The position numbers were made by a program, and so were the translations under genes. The notes beneath the pieces were generated by a model. It was given only the letters and a program-made list of their open reading frames with translations. It did not search any database and was not told the origin of the DNA. From contig CAYJJS010000002.1 of NCBI GenBank assembly GCA_964370645.1, positions 48,933 through 112,932 on the forward strand: a DNA stretch of 64,000 nt. The letters are read 5' to 3'. The stretch comes from CAMQRS01 sp964370645 (GTDB lineage: Bacteria; Bacillota_I; Bacilli_A; Erysipelotrichales; Erysipelotrichaceae). How positions within the stretch are numbered: the stretch's first letter is position 1; each line of letters starts with the position of its first letter. Positions 49,759-59,279 of this stretch are shown here, one piece after another.

Positions 49759-50772
49759 ATGAGTGAAGTAGTATTAGATGTAAAAAACCTGCACACTTAC
49801 TTTAAGACAGATAAAGGTACAGTGAAGGCAGTTAATGGAGTAGATTTCCAAGTTAAAAAAGGAAAAACACTTGGTATTGTAGGAGAAAGTGGTTCAGGTA
49901 AATCGGTAACATCAATGAGTATCTTACGTTTATTAGAATGGCCAGGTAATATCGAAGAAGGTGAAATTCTATATACTAATGGAGCTGAATCAATTGATTT
50001 ATCTACTGCTAGTGAAGAAGTTATGATGAAGGTTCGTGGAAATGATATCTCGATGATTTTCCAGGAGCCAATGACGAGTTTAAATCCAGTTTTCAAAATT
50101 GGAAAACAAATTTCAGAAACATTAATGTTACACCAAAATGTAACAAAACGTGAAGCACGTCAAAAAGCAATTCAATTATTAAGTGAGGTTAAAATTCCTC
50201 GTCCAGATAAAATTGTGGATAACTATCCTCACCAATTATCTGGGGGGATGAGACAACGTGTTATGATTGCGATGGCTTTAGCATGTCAACCAGATATTTT
50301 AATTGCGGATGAGCCAACAACAGCATTAGATGTTACAATTCAAGCGCAAATCTTAAAATTAATGAATGATTTAAAAAATGACAAGGGAACTGCAATTATG
50401 TTTATTACACATGATTTAGGTGTAATTAACCAAATGGCGGATGAAGTTGTTGTTATGTATTGTGGAGAAATCGTTGAATACGCACCAGTAGATACAATCT
50501 TCTTAGCGGAAAGTAAATATTCTCATCCATATACAGAAGGATTATTAGTATCTATTCCACGTTTAGAAGATTCAGTGAAATCAAGACTTGAACCAATTCC
50601 TGGTTCTGTACCACACCCATTAAATCTTCCAAAAGGATGTCGTTTTGCACCTCGTTGTAAGTATGCGACAGAAAAATGTTTAAACGAGCATCCAGAACTT
50701 CAAGAGATTGGAACAAACCAAAAAGTGCGTTGTTTCTATCCAGAGAAAGGAGTGCGTAGCAATGGAAAATAA
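49759..50772 (+). CDS. oppD: Oligopeptide ABC transporter ATP-binding protein OppD
   Basis: This 337-residue ATPase has Walker A GESGSGKSV, Q-loop FQEPMTSLNP, signature LSGGMRQR, Walker B LIADEPTTALD and the Opp-type C-terminal cysteine motif GCRFAPRCKYATEKC, which in related transporters holds an iron-sulfur cluster. It overlaps oppF by eleven bases. Confidence 0.94.
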   Translation: MSEVVLDVKNLHTYFKTDKGTVKAVNGVDFQVKKGKTLGIVGESGSGKSVTSMSILRLLEWPGNIEEGEILYTNGAESIDLSTASEEVMMKVRGNDISMIFQEPMTSLNPVFKIGKQISETLMLHQNVTKREARQKAIQLLSEVKIPRPDKIVDNYPHQLSGGMRQRVMIAMALACQPDILIADEPTTALDVTIQAQILKLMNDLKNDKGTAIMFITHDLGVINQMADEVVVMYCGEIVEYAPVDTIFLAESKYSHPYTEGLLVSIPRLEDSVKSRLEPIPGSVPHPLNLPKGCRFAPRCKYATEKCLNEHPELQEIGTNQKVRCFYPEKGVRSNGK

Positions 50773-52288
50773 GAATAAAGATGTATTATTACGTGTAAAA
50801 AAATTAAAAAAATATTTCCCTGTTAAGAAAACGATGGTGTTTCAGGAACAACAATATGTTAAAGCAAACGATGGGGTTACTTTAGATATTTATAATGGAG
50901 AAACAGTTGGATTAGTAGGTGAGTCAGGGTGTGGTAAATCTACACTAGGACGTGTGTTACTACAATTGTATTCACAAACTGGGGGGGCTACTTTCTACTA
51001 TGGTAGATCTTTAGAAGAAGTTGCACCATCATATGTAAAAAAGACAATTGCAAACTTAAAAAATGATGTTAAAAACTTAGAAACAAATCGTGAAAAACGT
51101 CGTCAAGCAAAGGCAAAATTAGAAGCTGCGGCAAACCAAGATGAGAAAACATTGAAAAAAGCGCAAGCTGAGTTTGATCAAATTGATGCAAAAATTGACG
51201 AGTACTTTGATACAACGATTAAAATCTTTGGAGCATTAACATTGAGTGATGATTTAGACACGGTTTCTAATGTTATGAAAAAATACTTTGAAGTAAAAGG
51301 TAAAATGATTACATTAGAGAGAAAGATTGCTAAGTTGGAAGTGTTAATGGATGCTGATTTGAGCGATGGTAAACATGAAAGTCGTGCGCAAAAAGAAAAA
51401 GCACAAATCGCACAATACAAAAAAGATTTAGAACCATTAGTTGCTGATTTAGCAAGTTCACAATCTAAATTAGATGCTTTAAGAGAGCCTTTAAAGTCAA
51501 ACAAGAAGTTTGAACGTTTCGAAGCTAGAAAAGATGATGGAATTGATTTAGCACGTTTAACAACTGAAGAAATGCGTTTGTTACGTACAGACTTACAAAT
51601 TATCTTCCAGGATCCATATTCATCATTAAACCCACGTTTAACGATTGGACAATTGATTGGGGAAGCTTTAGTAACACATGGTTACTATGCAAAAAATTCA
51701 CAAAAGCTAACAGATTACATTGTTGAAATCATGGAAAAATGTGGATTGGCTGGATATATGATTCACCGATTCCCACACGAGTTCTCAGGTGGACAAAGAC
51801 AACGTATTGGGATTGCCCGTGCTTTAGCATTAAATCCTAAGTTTGTAGTTTGTGATGAAGCGGTTAGTGCACTAGATGTATCTATCCAATCTCAGGTAAT
51901 TAACTTGTTGAAAGATTTACGTGAGGAACAAGGATTTACATATTTATTTATCTCTCATGACTTGGGGGTTGTTAAATATATTAGTGATCGTGTTGGGGTT
52001 ATGTATTTAGGAAACTTAGTGGAACTTTGTGAAACTGAAGAAATCTTCAAAAACCCATTACACCCATATACAAATGCATTATTGGCTGCAATTCCAACAA
52101 CGGATGTTGCAAATCGTGCTGCACTTACTCCATTAGAGGGAGATGTACCAAGTCCGGTAAATCCTCCAAAGGGATGTAAGTTCCATACAAGATGTCCAAA
52201 GTGCATGGATGTTTGTAAAAAAGTTACACCAGAGTGGCTAGAGGTTACTCCAGGTCACTTTGCAGCTTGTCACTTATACAATAAGTAG
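50762..52288 (+). CDS. oppF: Oligopeptide ABC transporter ATP-binding protein OppF with a long coiled-coil insertion
   Basis: This 508-residue protein is much longer than usual OppF (about 310-330). The ATPase core is intact: Walker A GESGCGKST (53-61), Q-loop IFQDPYSSLNP (281-291), signature FSGGQRQR (341-348), Walker B VVCDEAVSALD, and the C-terminal GCKFHTRCPKC. Between Walker A and the Q-loop lies an extra segment of about 175 residues (about 88-262) rich in Lys, Glu, Ala and Leu with heptad-like helices (NLETNREKRRQAKAKLEAAA, IAKLEVLMDADL). The insertion is in frame and has no stop, so it is a true domain. It may contact the permease, OppD or another partner. Confidence 0.92.
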   Translation: MENKNKDVLLRVKKLKKYFPVKKTMVFQEQQYVKANDGVTLDIYNGETVGLVGESGCGKSTLGRVLLQLYSQTGGATFYYGRSLEEVAPSYVKKTIANLKNDVKNLETNREKRRQAKAKLEAAANQDEKTLKKAQAEFDQIDAKIDEYFDTTIKIFGALTLSDDLDTVSNVMKKYFEVKGKMITLERKIAKLEVLMDADLSDGKHESRAQKEKAQIAQYKKDLEPLVADLASSQSKLDALREPLKSNKKFERFEARKDDGIDLARLTTEEMRLLRTDLQIIFQDPYSSLNPRLTIGQLIGEALVTHGYYAKNSQKLTDYIVEIMEKCGLAGYMIHRFPHEFSGGQRQRIGIARALALNPKFVVCDEAVSALDVSIQSQVINLLKDLREEQGFTYLFISHDLGVVKYISDRVGVMYLGNLVELCETEEIFKNPLHPYTNALLAAIPTTDVANRAALTPLEGDVPSPVNPPKGCKFHTRCPKCMDVCKKVTPEWLEVTPGHFAACHLYNK

Positions 52289-52303
52289 AAATAGGAGAGT
52301 CTT

Positions 52304-52492
52304 ATGAAATTTACAAGAAATAGAGAAGAAAACAAAGCTTTGCATGATGAATTATTGGAAATGAAAAAAACAATACATTTAGAAGCAAAAGATACAATGG
52401 CATTGATTATTGCCGCATTAACAACATTGTTACCAATGTTATTGATTATCTTGGCTATTTTCTTGGGGATTACATGGCTAATCTGGACATAA
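52304..52492 (+). CDS. Small single-span membrane protein after oppF
   Basis: This 62-residue protein has a charged N-terminal half (FTRNREENKALHDELLEMKK) that looks helical and one membrane helix (about residues 34-59). It has a GGAGAG ribosome site and follows oppF by 15 bases, before the operon terminator. It may be a small accessory subunit or regulator of the transporter. No family is recognised. Confidence 0.7.
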   Translation: MKFTRNREENKALHDELLEMKKTIHLEAKDTMALIIAALTTLLPMLLIILAIFLGITWLIWT

Positions 52493-52503
52493 TATAGGAA
52501 AAC

Positions 52504-52547
52504 AAAAATACCATTTACTTGAGGTTCAAGATAAATGGTATTTTTTT
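52504..52547 (+). terminator. Terminator of the opp operon
   Basis: AAAAATACCATTTA pairs perfectly with TAAATGGTATTTTT and is followed by more T; inner bases CTT/AAG extend it. Confidence 0.85.
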
Positions 52548-52550
52548 AAT

Positions 52551-52976
52551 TTATTGCTCATTGCTTTGATAAACATATCCTGAAGCTATCGCAACAATAA
52601 TACAAAATAGAATGATAAATGGAGTCAATCCAATTGTATACACATTAATAAATCCTAAGAGAACAATATCAAATGCATAAAAAGAAATAATGTGTGCGAT
52701 AAAAGTAACGATGCATAGTACTAAGCAAATGATTCCTAAGTGACGATTAATGCTTAGGTGTATAAGCTTTGTTGTGATTAGCAAGCCAATGGATCCCCAA
52801 CTTAACAAAAAAGCAATGAAAAACGGAAATAAGCTTACGATAATAGGCCATACACTCGTTGTAGAAGTAGGTATCATATGAGTATACACAAGATTACTTA
52901 GGATACTTTGATAATTCAACAAAAGAATAAGTCCAATTATTATAAAAGATATATTCAATATTAATTTTTTTACCAT
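52551..52976 (-). CDS. Small polytopic membrane protein
   Basis: This 141-residue protein has four hydrophobic helices (about 6-26, 43-68, 79-100, 107-134) and no recognised family motif. No strong ribosome site precedes the ATG, so the start is uncertain. It ends at the opp terminator, which probably serves both strands. Confidence 0.55.
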   Translation of the reverse strand: MVKKLILNISFIIIGLILLLNYQSILSNLVYTHMIPTSTTSVWPIIVSLFPFFIAFLLSWGSIGLLITTKLIHLSINRHLGIICLVLCIVTFIAHIISFYAFDIVLLGFINVYTIGLTPFIILFCIIVAIASGYVYQSNEQ

Positions 52977-53302
52977 GATTATATTTGGTAGACTGTATCT
53001 ACACTCTCCTTTCTATTATTATTCATAACAATAAAATCTCATAAGTTTTTAAAGTTCCCATTGGCTTATCCTCATTCTATTAATTTATAGTCTTATATTA
53101 GCATATATACATATATATTGCACTTCTAACCACTATGTATTATATGTTATCTGATAGCTTATATATTTTAAATAAATGACTTCATTATTTTGATTCTTCT
53201 ATGTATTGGATTGTCAGAATATAAAAAATAAAAATTCATTTTAATTTGTCATTTTCTCGTCACTTTGAATCGGTATACTATGGGTATTAGGAGGAAAGAA
53301 TT
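52977..53302. other. Divergent upstream region of the FtsX-type ABC operon
   Basis: Very AT-rich with no gene. TATACT at 53274-53279 is a possible -10 for the ABC operon, without a good -35, in keeping with activation by the downstream two-component regulator. No clear operator repeat was found. Confidence 0.35.
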
Positions 53303-53992
53303 ATGGAAATATTAAAAGTAAAAAATCTTAAGAAATATTATGGAACAAAACAAACGATGGTAAAAGCTGTGGATAACATCTCATTTAGTGTAAATAAAGG
53401 GGAGTTTGTAGCAATTGTAGGTGCAAGTGGGTCTGGAAAAAGTACTCTTCTACATTTAATTGGAGGAGTCGACACTCCAACTGCTGGAAGTGTTGAAATT
53501 GATGGTACAGATATTTATGCTTTAAATAAAGATAAAAGAGCCATCTTTAGAAGAAGAGAAGTTGGGTTAATTTACCAATTTTATAATTTGATACCAATTT
53601 TGAATGTGGTTGAAAATATATGTCTACCGATTGAGTTAGACAAGGAAAAAGTGAATGAAAAGCGTTTGAATGAATTATTGGAAACACTGAATCTTAATAA
53701 TCGAAAAAATCATTTGCCGAATGAATTGTCAGGTGGACAACAACAACGTGTATCTATTGCACGTGCTATTATTAATGATCCTGCAATCATATTAGCAGAT
53801 GAACCGACTGGTAATTTGGATTCTAAAGCGAGCGAAGAGGTTATTAATTTATTAAAATTATCGAATCAAAAATATAAACAAACCATTTTGTTGATTACAC
53901 ATGACTTAGCCGTAGCGAAACAAGCGGATCGAATTTTATTCATTGAAGATGGTGTACTTGTGAAAGATGAGTTAGTGTATGAAAATTCTTAA
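53303..53992 (+). CDS. ABC transporter ATP-binding protein (peptide-resistance type)
   Basis: This 229-residue ATPase has Walker A GASGSGKST, a Q-loop at IYQFYNLIP, signature LSGGQQQR and Walker B IILADEPTGNLDS, of the MacB/BceA kind. The AGGAGG site is well placed. It overlaps the large FtsX-type permease by 14 bases, and a response regulator and kinase follow, the usual layout of antimicrobial-peptide sensing and resistance modules (Bce, Vex-Vnc). Confidence 0.92.
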   Translation: MEILKVKNLKKYYGTKQTMVKAVDNISFSVNKGEFVAIVGASGSGKSTLLHLIGGVDTPTAGSVEIDGTDIYALNKDKRAIFRRREVGLIYQFYNLIPILNVVENICLPIELDKEKVNEKRLNELLETLNLNNRKNHLPNELSGGQQQRVSIARAIINDPAIILADEPTGNLDSKASEEVINLLKLSNQKYKQTILLITHDLAVAKQADRILFIEDGVLVKDELVYENS

Positions 53993-56456
53993 AAAGATAA
54001 CGCATATTTCATTGCGTAAAAATCGTTTACGTACTTCGATTACGATCATAGGGATTGCGCTTTCGACTGCGCTTATCGTGTGTATGATTAGTATGTTTAC
54101 AAGCTTTCGTACAACTATAATTGATGAAGCAATTGCTCGTAAAGGTAATTATCATGTAAAGTATTATGGGTTGAGTGAACAACAGGCAGATGAAATTGAT
54201 ATGCATAACGATATTGATTCTTATTATGTGGAACAAACAGTGGGAGTTTCAAAGTTAGAGAATCCTCAAACTAGAAATAAGAAATATATACAGGTATCTG
54301 GTTTGGACAATTCAGCACTCGACCAACTGCAAGTAGTAGAAGGTAGGCTTCCAACTAGTCAAAATGAAGTAGTTATCGACAAAAGACTACACGATGGGAC
54401 ACAAGCATCGTATCAAATTGGAGATACAATAGATTTACAGTATGGTATCCGTACGCAGCATGGGATGAAAGTGAATTACAATCAAGGGTATTTTTCAGAC
54501 GAGGAATACACTTTGAGTGGGGAAGTGGGTAATTATTCTGTAGTTGGGATTATAGAAGAGCCATACTACTCACATGAGTATGCAGCAACATATGAAGTGG
54601 TTAGTGTTTTACAAGAGGGAGATGGATTGTATAATGTATCCTATTTATTAAATGATGCATCATTAGCAGATGATTTTGAAGAAGATGTATCAATAATATT
54701 AGAAAGAACACTAGGTGAAAGTGAGCAGTTTCCTTATTCGTTTCGAAATGTTGATTTAATAAATTTTACTGCACTTGAAGAAGGTGGAGCACTAGTTACT
54801 TTATATGGATTATTAAGTGCCGCTATATTAATTGTTATGATAGCAAGTGCAATTTGTATTCGTAATAGTTTTGCTATTTCAATTCTTGAAAAAACACGTA
54901 TGTATGGAATGTTGAAAAGTATAGGTGCTACATCGAAACAAGTAAAATACAGTGTCTTGTATGAGGCAACGTTATTAGGTATATTTGGTGTTGCTATCGG
55001 TCTGTTGCTTGGAATTGGGGTTAGTGCAGGGTTGATTGCTATCTTAAATCTTCCTTATTTTCAAGATATTATGATGATGCAATTCCGATTTGATCTTTCA
55101 TATATAGGGGTAGTATTAGCTATACTATTAGGTTTATTCACCGTATATGGTTCAGCGTTCTTTACTTCGGTACGCGCTTCTAAAATTAATGAAATTGAAG
55201 CAATTCGTAATCAAAAAGAAATTAAAATTTCTCAGAAAAAAGTGAAAACAAGTAAACTTGTAAATAAAATATTGCCGATAGGTGCAAGAATTGCATATAA
55301 AAATTTAAAAAGAAGTAAATCACAATATCGTACTACCTTATTATCCATTATTGTTAGTGTGGCAATTTTTATTGGTTTAACTAGTTTTATGGAAATTGGT
55401 ATGACTATGAGTCAATCGTATTATAAAAACTCTACTGCAAATGTAATGTTGTATTTTGACCAAAAATATGAAGAATTGGAGGGCATGTTTGACACACTAA
55501 GTGCTCATGAAAGTATTGAGGAGGCATCGTATATTATGCAAACGCATATTGTACTCTCTTATGCTGAAAATGAAAAACTTGCTAAATTGGTGTATCCTGA
55601 TACAGAAGAATTACCTGAAATTTTCATTAATACAGTTGTGTTAGAAGATGCACAATTTGCAACGTATTTAGAAAGTTTAAAACAACAGGAAACTTTGCAA
55701 GATGGTGAGTTTATATTGTTTCATTCAGAAGAAATAGAAGAAAATATTAATATCTTAGCTTCGCAAAATGAAGAATATCCTTTGATTACGAATACCCAAG
55801 TCGCACCATTTGGAGTGGATGGAATTGGTGCTGGAACATATACATTGATTACAGACAAAAGTTCGTATGAGGAGTTCATGCAAAAGGTTGATGTAAATGA
55901 TCTAGGGTATGCTAGTTACAATATGTGTTTTAAATCATCGAATAGTGCAGCGTTTGTGGAGTATGCTGAACAACTTGATACAAATGAGTATATTCAATAT
56001 CTAGTTGATTTAGATGCTGCACAAGAGGCGAATACACGTATGATTGTATTACTGTCTATCTTCTTATATGGATTCATATGTGTTATTACACTAGTTGGAA
56101 TCACAAATATTTTCAATGCTATTCATGCAAATATAAATTTAAGAAGACGTGAATTTGCAACTCTACAATCGATTGGAATGAGTAGAAAAGAGTTTGTTCA
56201 ACTACAACGTATAGAGAGTATTTTATATGGTCTGAAAGCACTATTGTATGGAATTCCATTTGGGGTTGGTATTTCTTACGTATTGTATATACAAATGAAT
56301 CAAGATGTGTATCCATTCCCATACAAACTACCAATACAAGCCATTATTATTAGTTGTATATCGGTAATCATATTGATTTATGTCATAATGAAAATTTCAA
56401 TGCGTAATATTAAAAAACAAAATATTATTGAAACGATTCGTAATGAAAATATCTAA
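53979..56456 (+). CDS. Large FtsX-type ABC permease
   Basis: This 825-residue permease contains two FtsX units: a helix at about 20-42 with a long extracytoplasmic domain, helices around 265-400, then a second N-type helix (about 455-475), another extracytoplasmic domain and three C-terminal helices (about 690-800). Segments such as KTRMYGMLKSIGATSKQVK and RRREFATLQSIGMSRKEFVQ are the conserved cytoplasmic loops. This is the layout of two-lobed MacB/YtrF-like permeases in peptide-resistance or signal-relay transporters. Substrate unknown. Confidence 0.88.
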   Translation: MKILKKITHISLRKNRLRTSITIIGIALSTALIVCMISMFTSFRTTIIDEAIARKGNYHVKYYGLSEQQADEIDMHNDIDSYYVEQTVGVSKLENPQTRNKKYIQVSGLDNSALDQLQVVEGRLPTSQNEVVIDKRLHDGTQASYQIGDTIDLQYGIRTQHGMKVNYNQGYFSDEEYTLSGEVGNYSVVGIIEEPYYSHEYAATYEVVSVLQEGDGLYNVSYLLNDASLADDFEEDVSIILERTLGESEQFPYSFRNVDLINFTALEEGGALVTLYGLLSAAILIVMIASAICIRNSFAISILEKTRMYGMLKSIGATSKQVKYSVLYEATLLGIFGVAIGLLLGIGVSAGLIAILNLPYFQDIMMMQFRFDLSYIGVVLAILLGLFTVYGSAFFTSVRASKINEIEAIRNQKEIKISQKKVKTSKLVNKILPIGARIAYKNLKRSKSQYRTTLLSIIVSVAIFIGLTSFMEIGMTMSQSYYKNSTANVMLYFDQKYEELEGMFDTLSAHESIEEASYIMQTHIVLSYAENEKLAKLVYPDTEELPEIFINTVVLEDAQFATYLESLKQQETLQDGEFILFHSEEIEENINILASQNEEYPLITNTQVAPFGVDGIGAGTYTLITDKSSYEEFMQKVDVNDLGYASYNMCFKSSNSAAFVEYAEQLDTNEYIQYLVDLDAAQEANTRMIVLLSIFLYGFICVITLVGITNIFNAIHANINLRRREFATLQSIGMSRKEFVQLQRIESILYGLKALLYGIPFGVGISYVLYIQMNQDVYPFPYKLPIQAIIISCISVIILIYVIMKISMRNIKKQNIIETIRNENI

Positions 56457-56489
56457 GGTTGAGCGAATATATACTTCATGATACAATTT

Positions 56490-56520
56490 GAATATCCTCT
56501 ATCTTAGATAGAGGATATTC
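56490..56520 (+). other. Perfect 14-bp hairpin between permease and response regulator
   Basis: GAATATCCTCTATC and its exact reverse complement flank a TTA loop, just before the ribosome site of the regulator gene. There is no T run, so it is more likely an mRNA stability element or operator than a terminator. Confidence 0.6.
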
Positions 56521-56535
56521 ATTAAAGGAGGAGCA

Positions 56536-57174
56536 ATGAGAAAAATACTATTAATAGAGGATAATGTATCAATCATTAAAGGATTAGAATATTTGTTGAG
56601 TAAACAATATGCGTTTTCTTATGCAACTTCCAAAAAAGAGGCGCTAGTTAAATTGGCGTTTCCTTATGATTTAATTATATTAGATATTATGTTACAAGAT
56701 GGAGATGGTTTTGAAATAGCTCAAAAAATTCAACATACTCCAATTATATTTTTGAGCGCTAAAGATGATGAGAGTGATATTGTAAACGGGCTTAAACTTG
56801 GTGAAGATTATATTGTGAAACCTTTTCGCAATCAAGAATTATTGCTTCGTATTGAGAAAGTATTACAACGATCACAAAAGGATATTGTAAGTTGTGGCAA
56901 ATTAGTGGTTGATAAGAATCAATTACGTGTTCTTTATGCTGGAAAATATATCGAATTCACAAGTATTGAATATAAAATAGTAGAATTACTTGTTACTAAT
57001 GCAAATCAAATCATTCCTCGCGAGCGTTTATTAGAGCGCATTTGGGATATAAATGAACAGTATGTGAATGATAATACACTTAGCGTCAACATGCGTCGTA
57101 TACGCGCGAAATTGGGAGAGGATGTTATCCGCACAATAAAAGGTGTTGGCTATATGGTAAGTACAAATGAATAG
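56536..57174 (+). CDS. OmpR-family response regulator
   Basis: This 212-residue regulator has a receiver domain (IEDNVSIIKG acidic residues, phospho-acceptor Asp in LIILDIMLQDGDGFE, FLSAKDDESD, and the Lys of IVKPF) and a winged-helix OmpR domain (EFTSIEYKIVELLVTN, NTLSVNMRRIRAKLGE, IRTIKGVGYM). It overlaps the kinase gene by eight bases and probably controls the upstream ABC genes. Confidence 0.92.
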   Translation: MRKILLIEDNVSIIKGLEYLLSKQYAFSYATSKKEALVKLAFPYDLIILDIMLQDGDGFEIAQKIQHTPIIFLSAKDDESDIVNGLKLGEDYIVKPFRNQELLLRIEKVLQRSQKDIVSCGKLVVDKNQLRVLYAGKYIEFTSIEYKIVELLVTNANQIIPRERLLERIWDINEQYVNDNTLSVNMRRIRAKLGEDVIRTIKGVGYMVSTNE

Positions 57175-58351
57175 GACTAAAATTATAAGTATGTACATAG
57201 TATATACACTTATAATACAAGGTGTTTTTATTGCTTTATCTTTTATGCATTATCGTGATATTACGAGTATGTATAATGAAGCACTGTATCAAGTGTATGA
57301 AATGGATACGCAAGAAATAAGAGCATTTATAGAAATACTACAATCCGATATAGAAATAGATGAAAATCTGTTGCATGAATATGGTTACGATATACAAGAT
57401 CCTTACTTATTACAATCTAGTAAAGAAACCTTTCTACAATCTTTGTTTTTAAATGTTTCCATTGTGCAAATACTATTGACCATTTTATATGTAGTAAAAA
57501 TAATGACTGATAATAAAAGACAAAAAGAGCTAGCGCATATAGTTTCCTATTTACATAAATTACGAAGTGATTCTTATTTGGAGTTACAACGTTTTGATGA
57601 AGGTATGGCTTCTAAGCTAGAAACTGAAATTTATAAAAACATTATACTTTTTAAAGAGAAAAATGATAGTGTACACAAAGAAAAAGAAAGTATAAAAGAC
57701 AATGTTGTGAATATATCACATCAACTTAAAACACCACTTACAGCGATGACTATAATGGTTGATAATATTGTTGAAGATCCAGCAATGGAATCCAGCATTA
57801 GACAAGAGTTTATGAAAGATATTCAAGGCAATGTAGTACATATGGAGTTTTTATTACAAGCATTGTTGACGCTTTCTAAATTTGATGCCAATGTCATTGC
57901 ATTTGAACGTCAAAAAATCGATACTAGTATTTTGTTTGCACAGGTGAGTCATAAGTTAAAGCCGTTATTAGACGAAAAAAATATACAACTTATCATAAGT
58001 GGGACAAATGGCTCATTTTATGGAGATCTGCACTGGGAGTTAGAAGCAATGCTTAACATTGTTAAAAATGCAGTTGAATATTCAAAGCAAAATGGTGTAA
58101 TTGAGGTTTTTGTTAAAAATAATAATTTTCAAACCTTCATAACAATCAGTGATTATGGCGATGGGATTGAAGAATCTGAACTGCAAAATATATTTACTCG
58201 ATTTCATCGCACGAGTAATAGCGTATCAAAAGGGATTGGTGTAGGGTTATACTTATCCAAGACTATCATAGAAAAAGATTGTGGAAAAATAAAAGTATTT
58301 TCAAAAATCAATGAGAAAACAACGTTTGAAATAATTTTCCCTAATGCATAG
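57167..58351 (+). CDS. Sensor histidine kinase
   Basis: This 394-residue kinase has two membrane helices (about 7-27 and 93-112) around a short extracellular loop of about 65 residues. A coiled linker leads to the H-box VVNISHQLKTPLTAM and a HATPase domain (N-box MLNIVKNAVEYS, G1 ISDYGDGIEES, GIGVGLYLSKTII). The short sensor loop is typical of kinases that sense through a partner ABC transporter. It is the partner of the OmpR-type regulator. Confidence 0.92.
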   Translation: MNRTKIISMYIVYTLIIQGVFIALSFMHYRDITSMYNEALYQVYEMDTQEIRAFIEILQSDIEIDENLLHEYGYDIQDPYLLQSSKETFLQSLFLNVSIVQILLTILYVVKIMTDNKRQKELAHIVSYLHKLRSDSYLELQRFDEGMASKLETEIYKNIILFKEKNDSVHKEKESIKDNVVNISHQLKTPLTAMTIMVDNIVEDPAMESSIRQEFMKDIQGNVVHMEFLLQALLTLSKFDANVIAFERQKIDTSILFAQVSHKLKPLLDEKNIQLIISGTNGSFYGDLHWELEAMLNIVKNAVEYSKQNGVIEVFVKNNNFQTFITISDYGDGIEESELQNIFTRFHRTSNSVSKGIGVGLYLSKTIIEKDCGKIKVFSKINEKTTFEIIFPNA

Positions 58352-58400
58352 GACAATACAATAAAGCAACATATATATAGTACAAGGAAGGTAAGTAATT

Positions 58401-59096
58401 ATGGATCTAATGTACGCGATAAGTATGTTGCTTTTTGGTTTATGTTTAGGTTCTTTTTTTCATAATATGGGTTATCGATTGAGCAAAAAGGAAAGTAATT
58501 TTGGTCGTTCCAAATGCAATCATTGTAATCAAGTGCTCACATTTTATGAATGTATACCTCTTTTCAGTTTTATTCTATTGAAAGGGAAGTGCCGTTATTG
58601 TAAGTCATACATAAAGATTTCCCACTTCCTCAGTGAAATTTTTATGGGTGTTCTTTTTTGCGCTATTGCATTGCAGGATTATTCCAATATTCAAAACATA
58701 CGATATTTCGTATTATTCAGTATATTACTTTGTCTAACTATACAAGATTTGTACAGTTATGAAGTAAGTGATATCGTTTTATGGATTGCTTACCTTTCTG
58801 TTTTTATCTTTCCCTTGGTACAACCAATTTCACATTATGTATATGCATTTGCTGTGATTGGTGCTATTTTCTGTATTTCTAGTTTGTTTTATGTTCTCCT
58901 ACATAAAGTTGCATTGGGTGGTGGAGATATTAAGCTATTCGTATTTCTTGCTTTATCTTTACCACTGTTGCAATTTTTATGTGCTTTATTATTTGCAAAT
59001 GTTATTGGTATTATTATGGCTTTCACAAGTAAAAAGTCCTGTATTCCTTTTGTACCAGCGATTACATTGGGGGTTGCTTTAGCAATATTTATATAG
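58401..59096 (+). CDS. Type 4 prepilin leader peptidase
   Basis: This 231-residue membrane aspartic protease has the N-terminal CxxC pairs (CNHCNQ and CRYCKS) and both catalytic aspartates, one in LTIQDLYSYEVSD and one in GGGDIKLF, within seven to eight helices. It would cleave and perhaps methylate prepilins or competence pseudopilins. No pilin or secretion genes lie within the window, so its substrates are elsewhere. AAGGAAGG precedes the ATG. Confidence 0.92.
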   Translation: MDLMYAISMLLFGLCLGSFFHNMGYRLSKKESNFGRSKCNHCNQVLTFYECIPLFSFILLKGKCRYCKSYIKISHFLSEIFMGVLFCAIALQDYSNIQNIRYFVLFSILLCLTIQDLYSYEVSDIVLWIAYLSVFIFPLVQPISHYVYAFAVIGAIFCISSLFYVLLHKVALGGGDIKLFVFLALSLPLLQFLCALLFANVIGIIMAFTSKKSCIPFVPAITLGVALAIFI

Positions 59097-59163
59097 CCCA
59101 TGTTTTTAAAAGTTTGCTCTTTTGTAAAAAACTTATTTTTTAGTAGGTTATTTCTTCGAGCAG

Positions 59164-59192
59164 TTTCCAAAAAAAATAAAGTGTGGTATCAT
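59164..59192 (+). promoter_or_regulatory. Promoter of the GH20 gene
   Basis: TTTCCA and TATCAT are 17 bases apart, with TGG before the -10 (extended -10). Confidence 0.5.
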
Positions 59193-59203
59193 ATAGTGGT
59201 ATT

Positions 59204-59217
59204 AGTAAGCGTTTACA
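59204..59217 (+). promoter_or_regulatory. CcpA cre-like site in the GH20 leader
   Basis: AGTAAGCGTTTACA matches the cre consensus TGnAAnCGnTnnCA at every fixed position except the first. It lies just downstream of the predicted start, where CcpA binding represses in Bacillota. Repression by preferred sugars is therefore likely. Confidence 0.65.
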
Positions 59218-59279
59218 GTGAAAGGAGGAAGGGGATAGTAACGCAAATATAGAATAAACATAAACAAGAGGAGATAACT

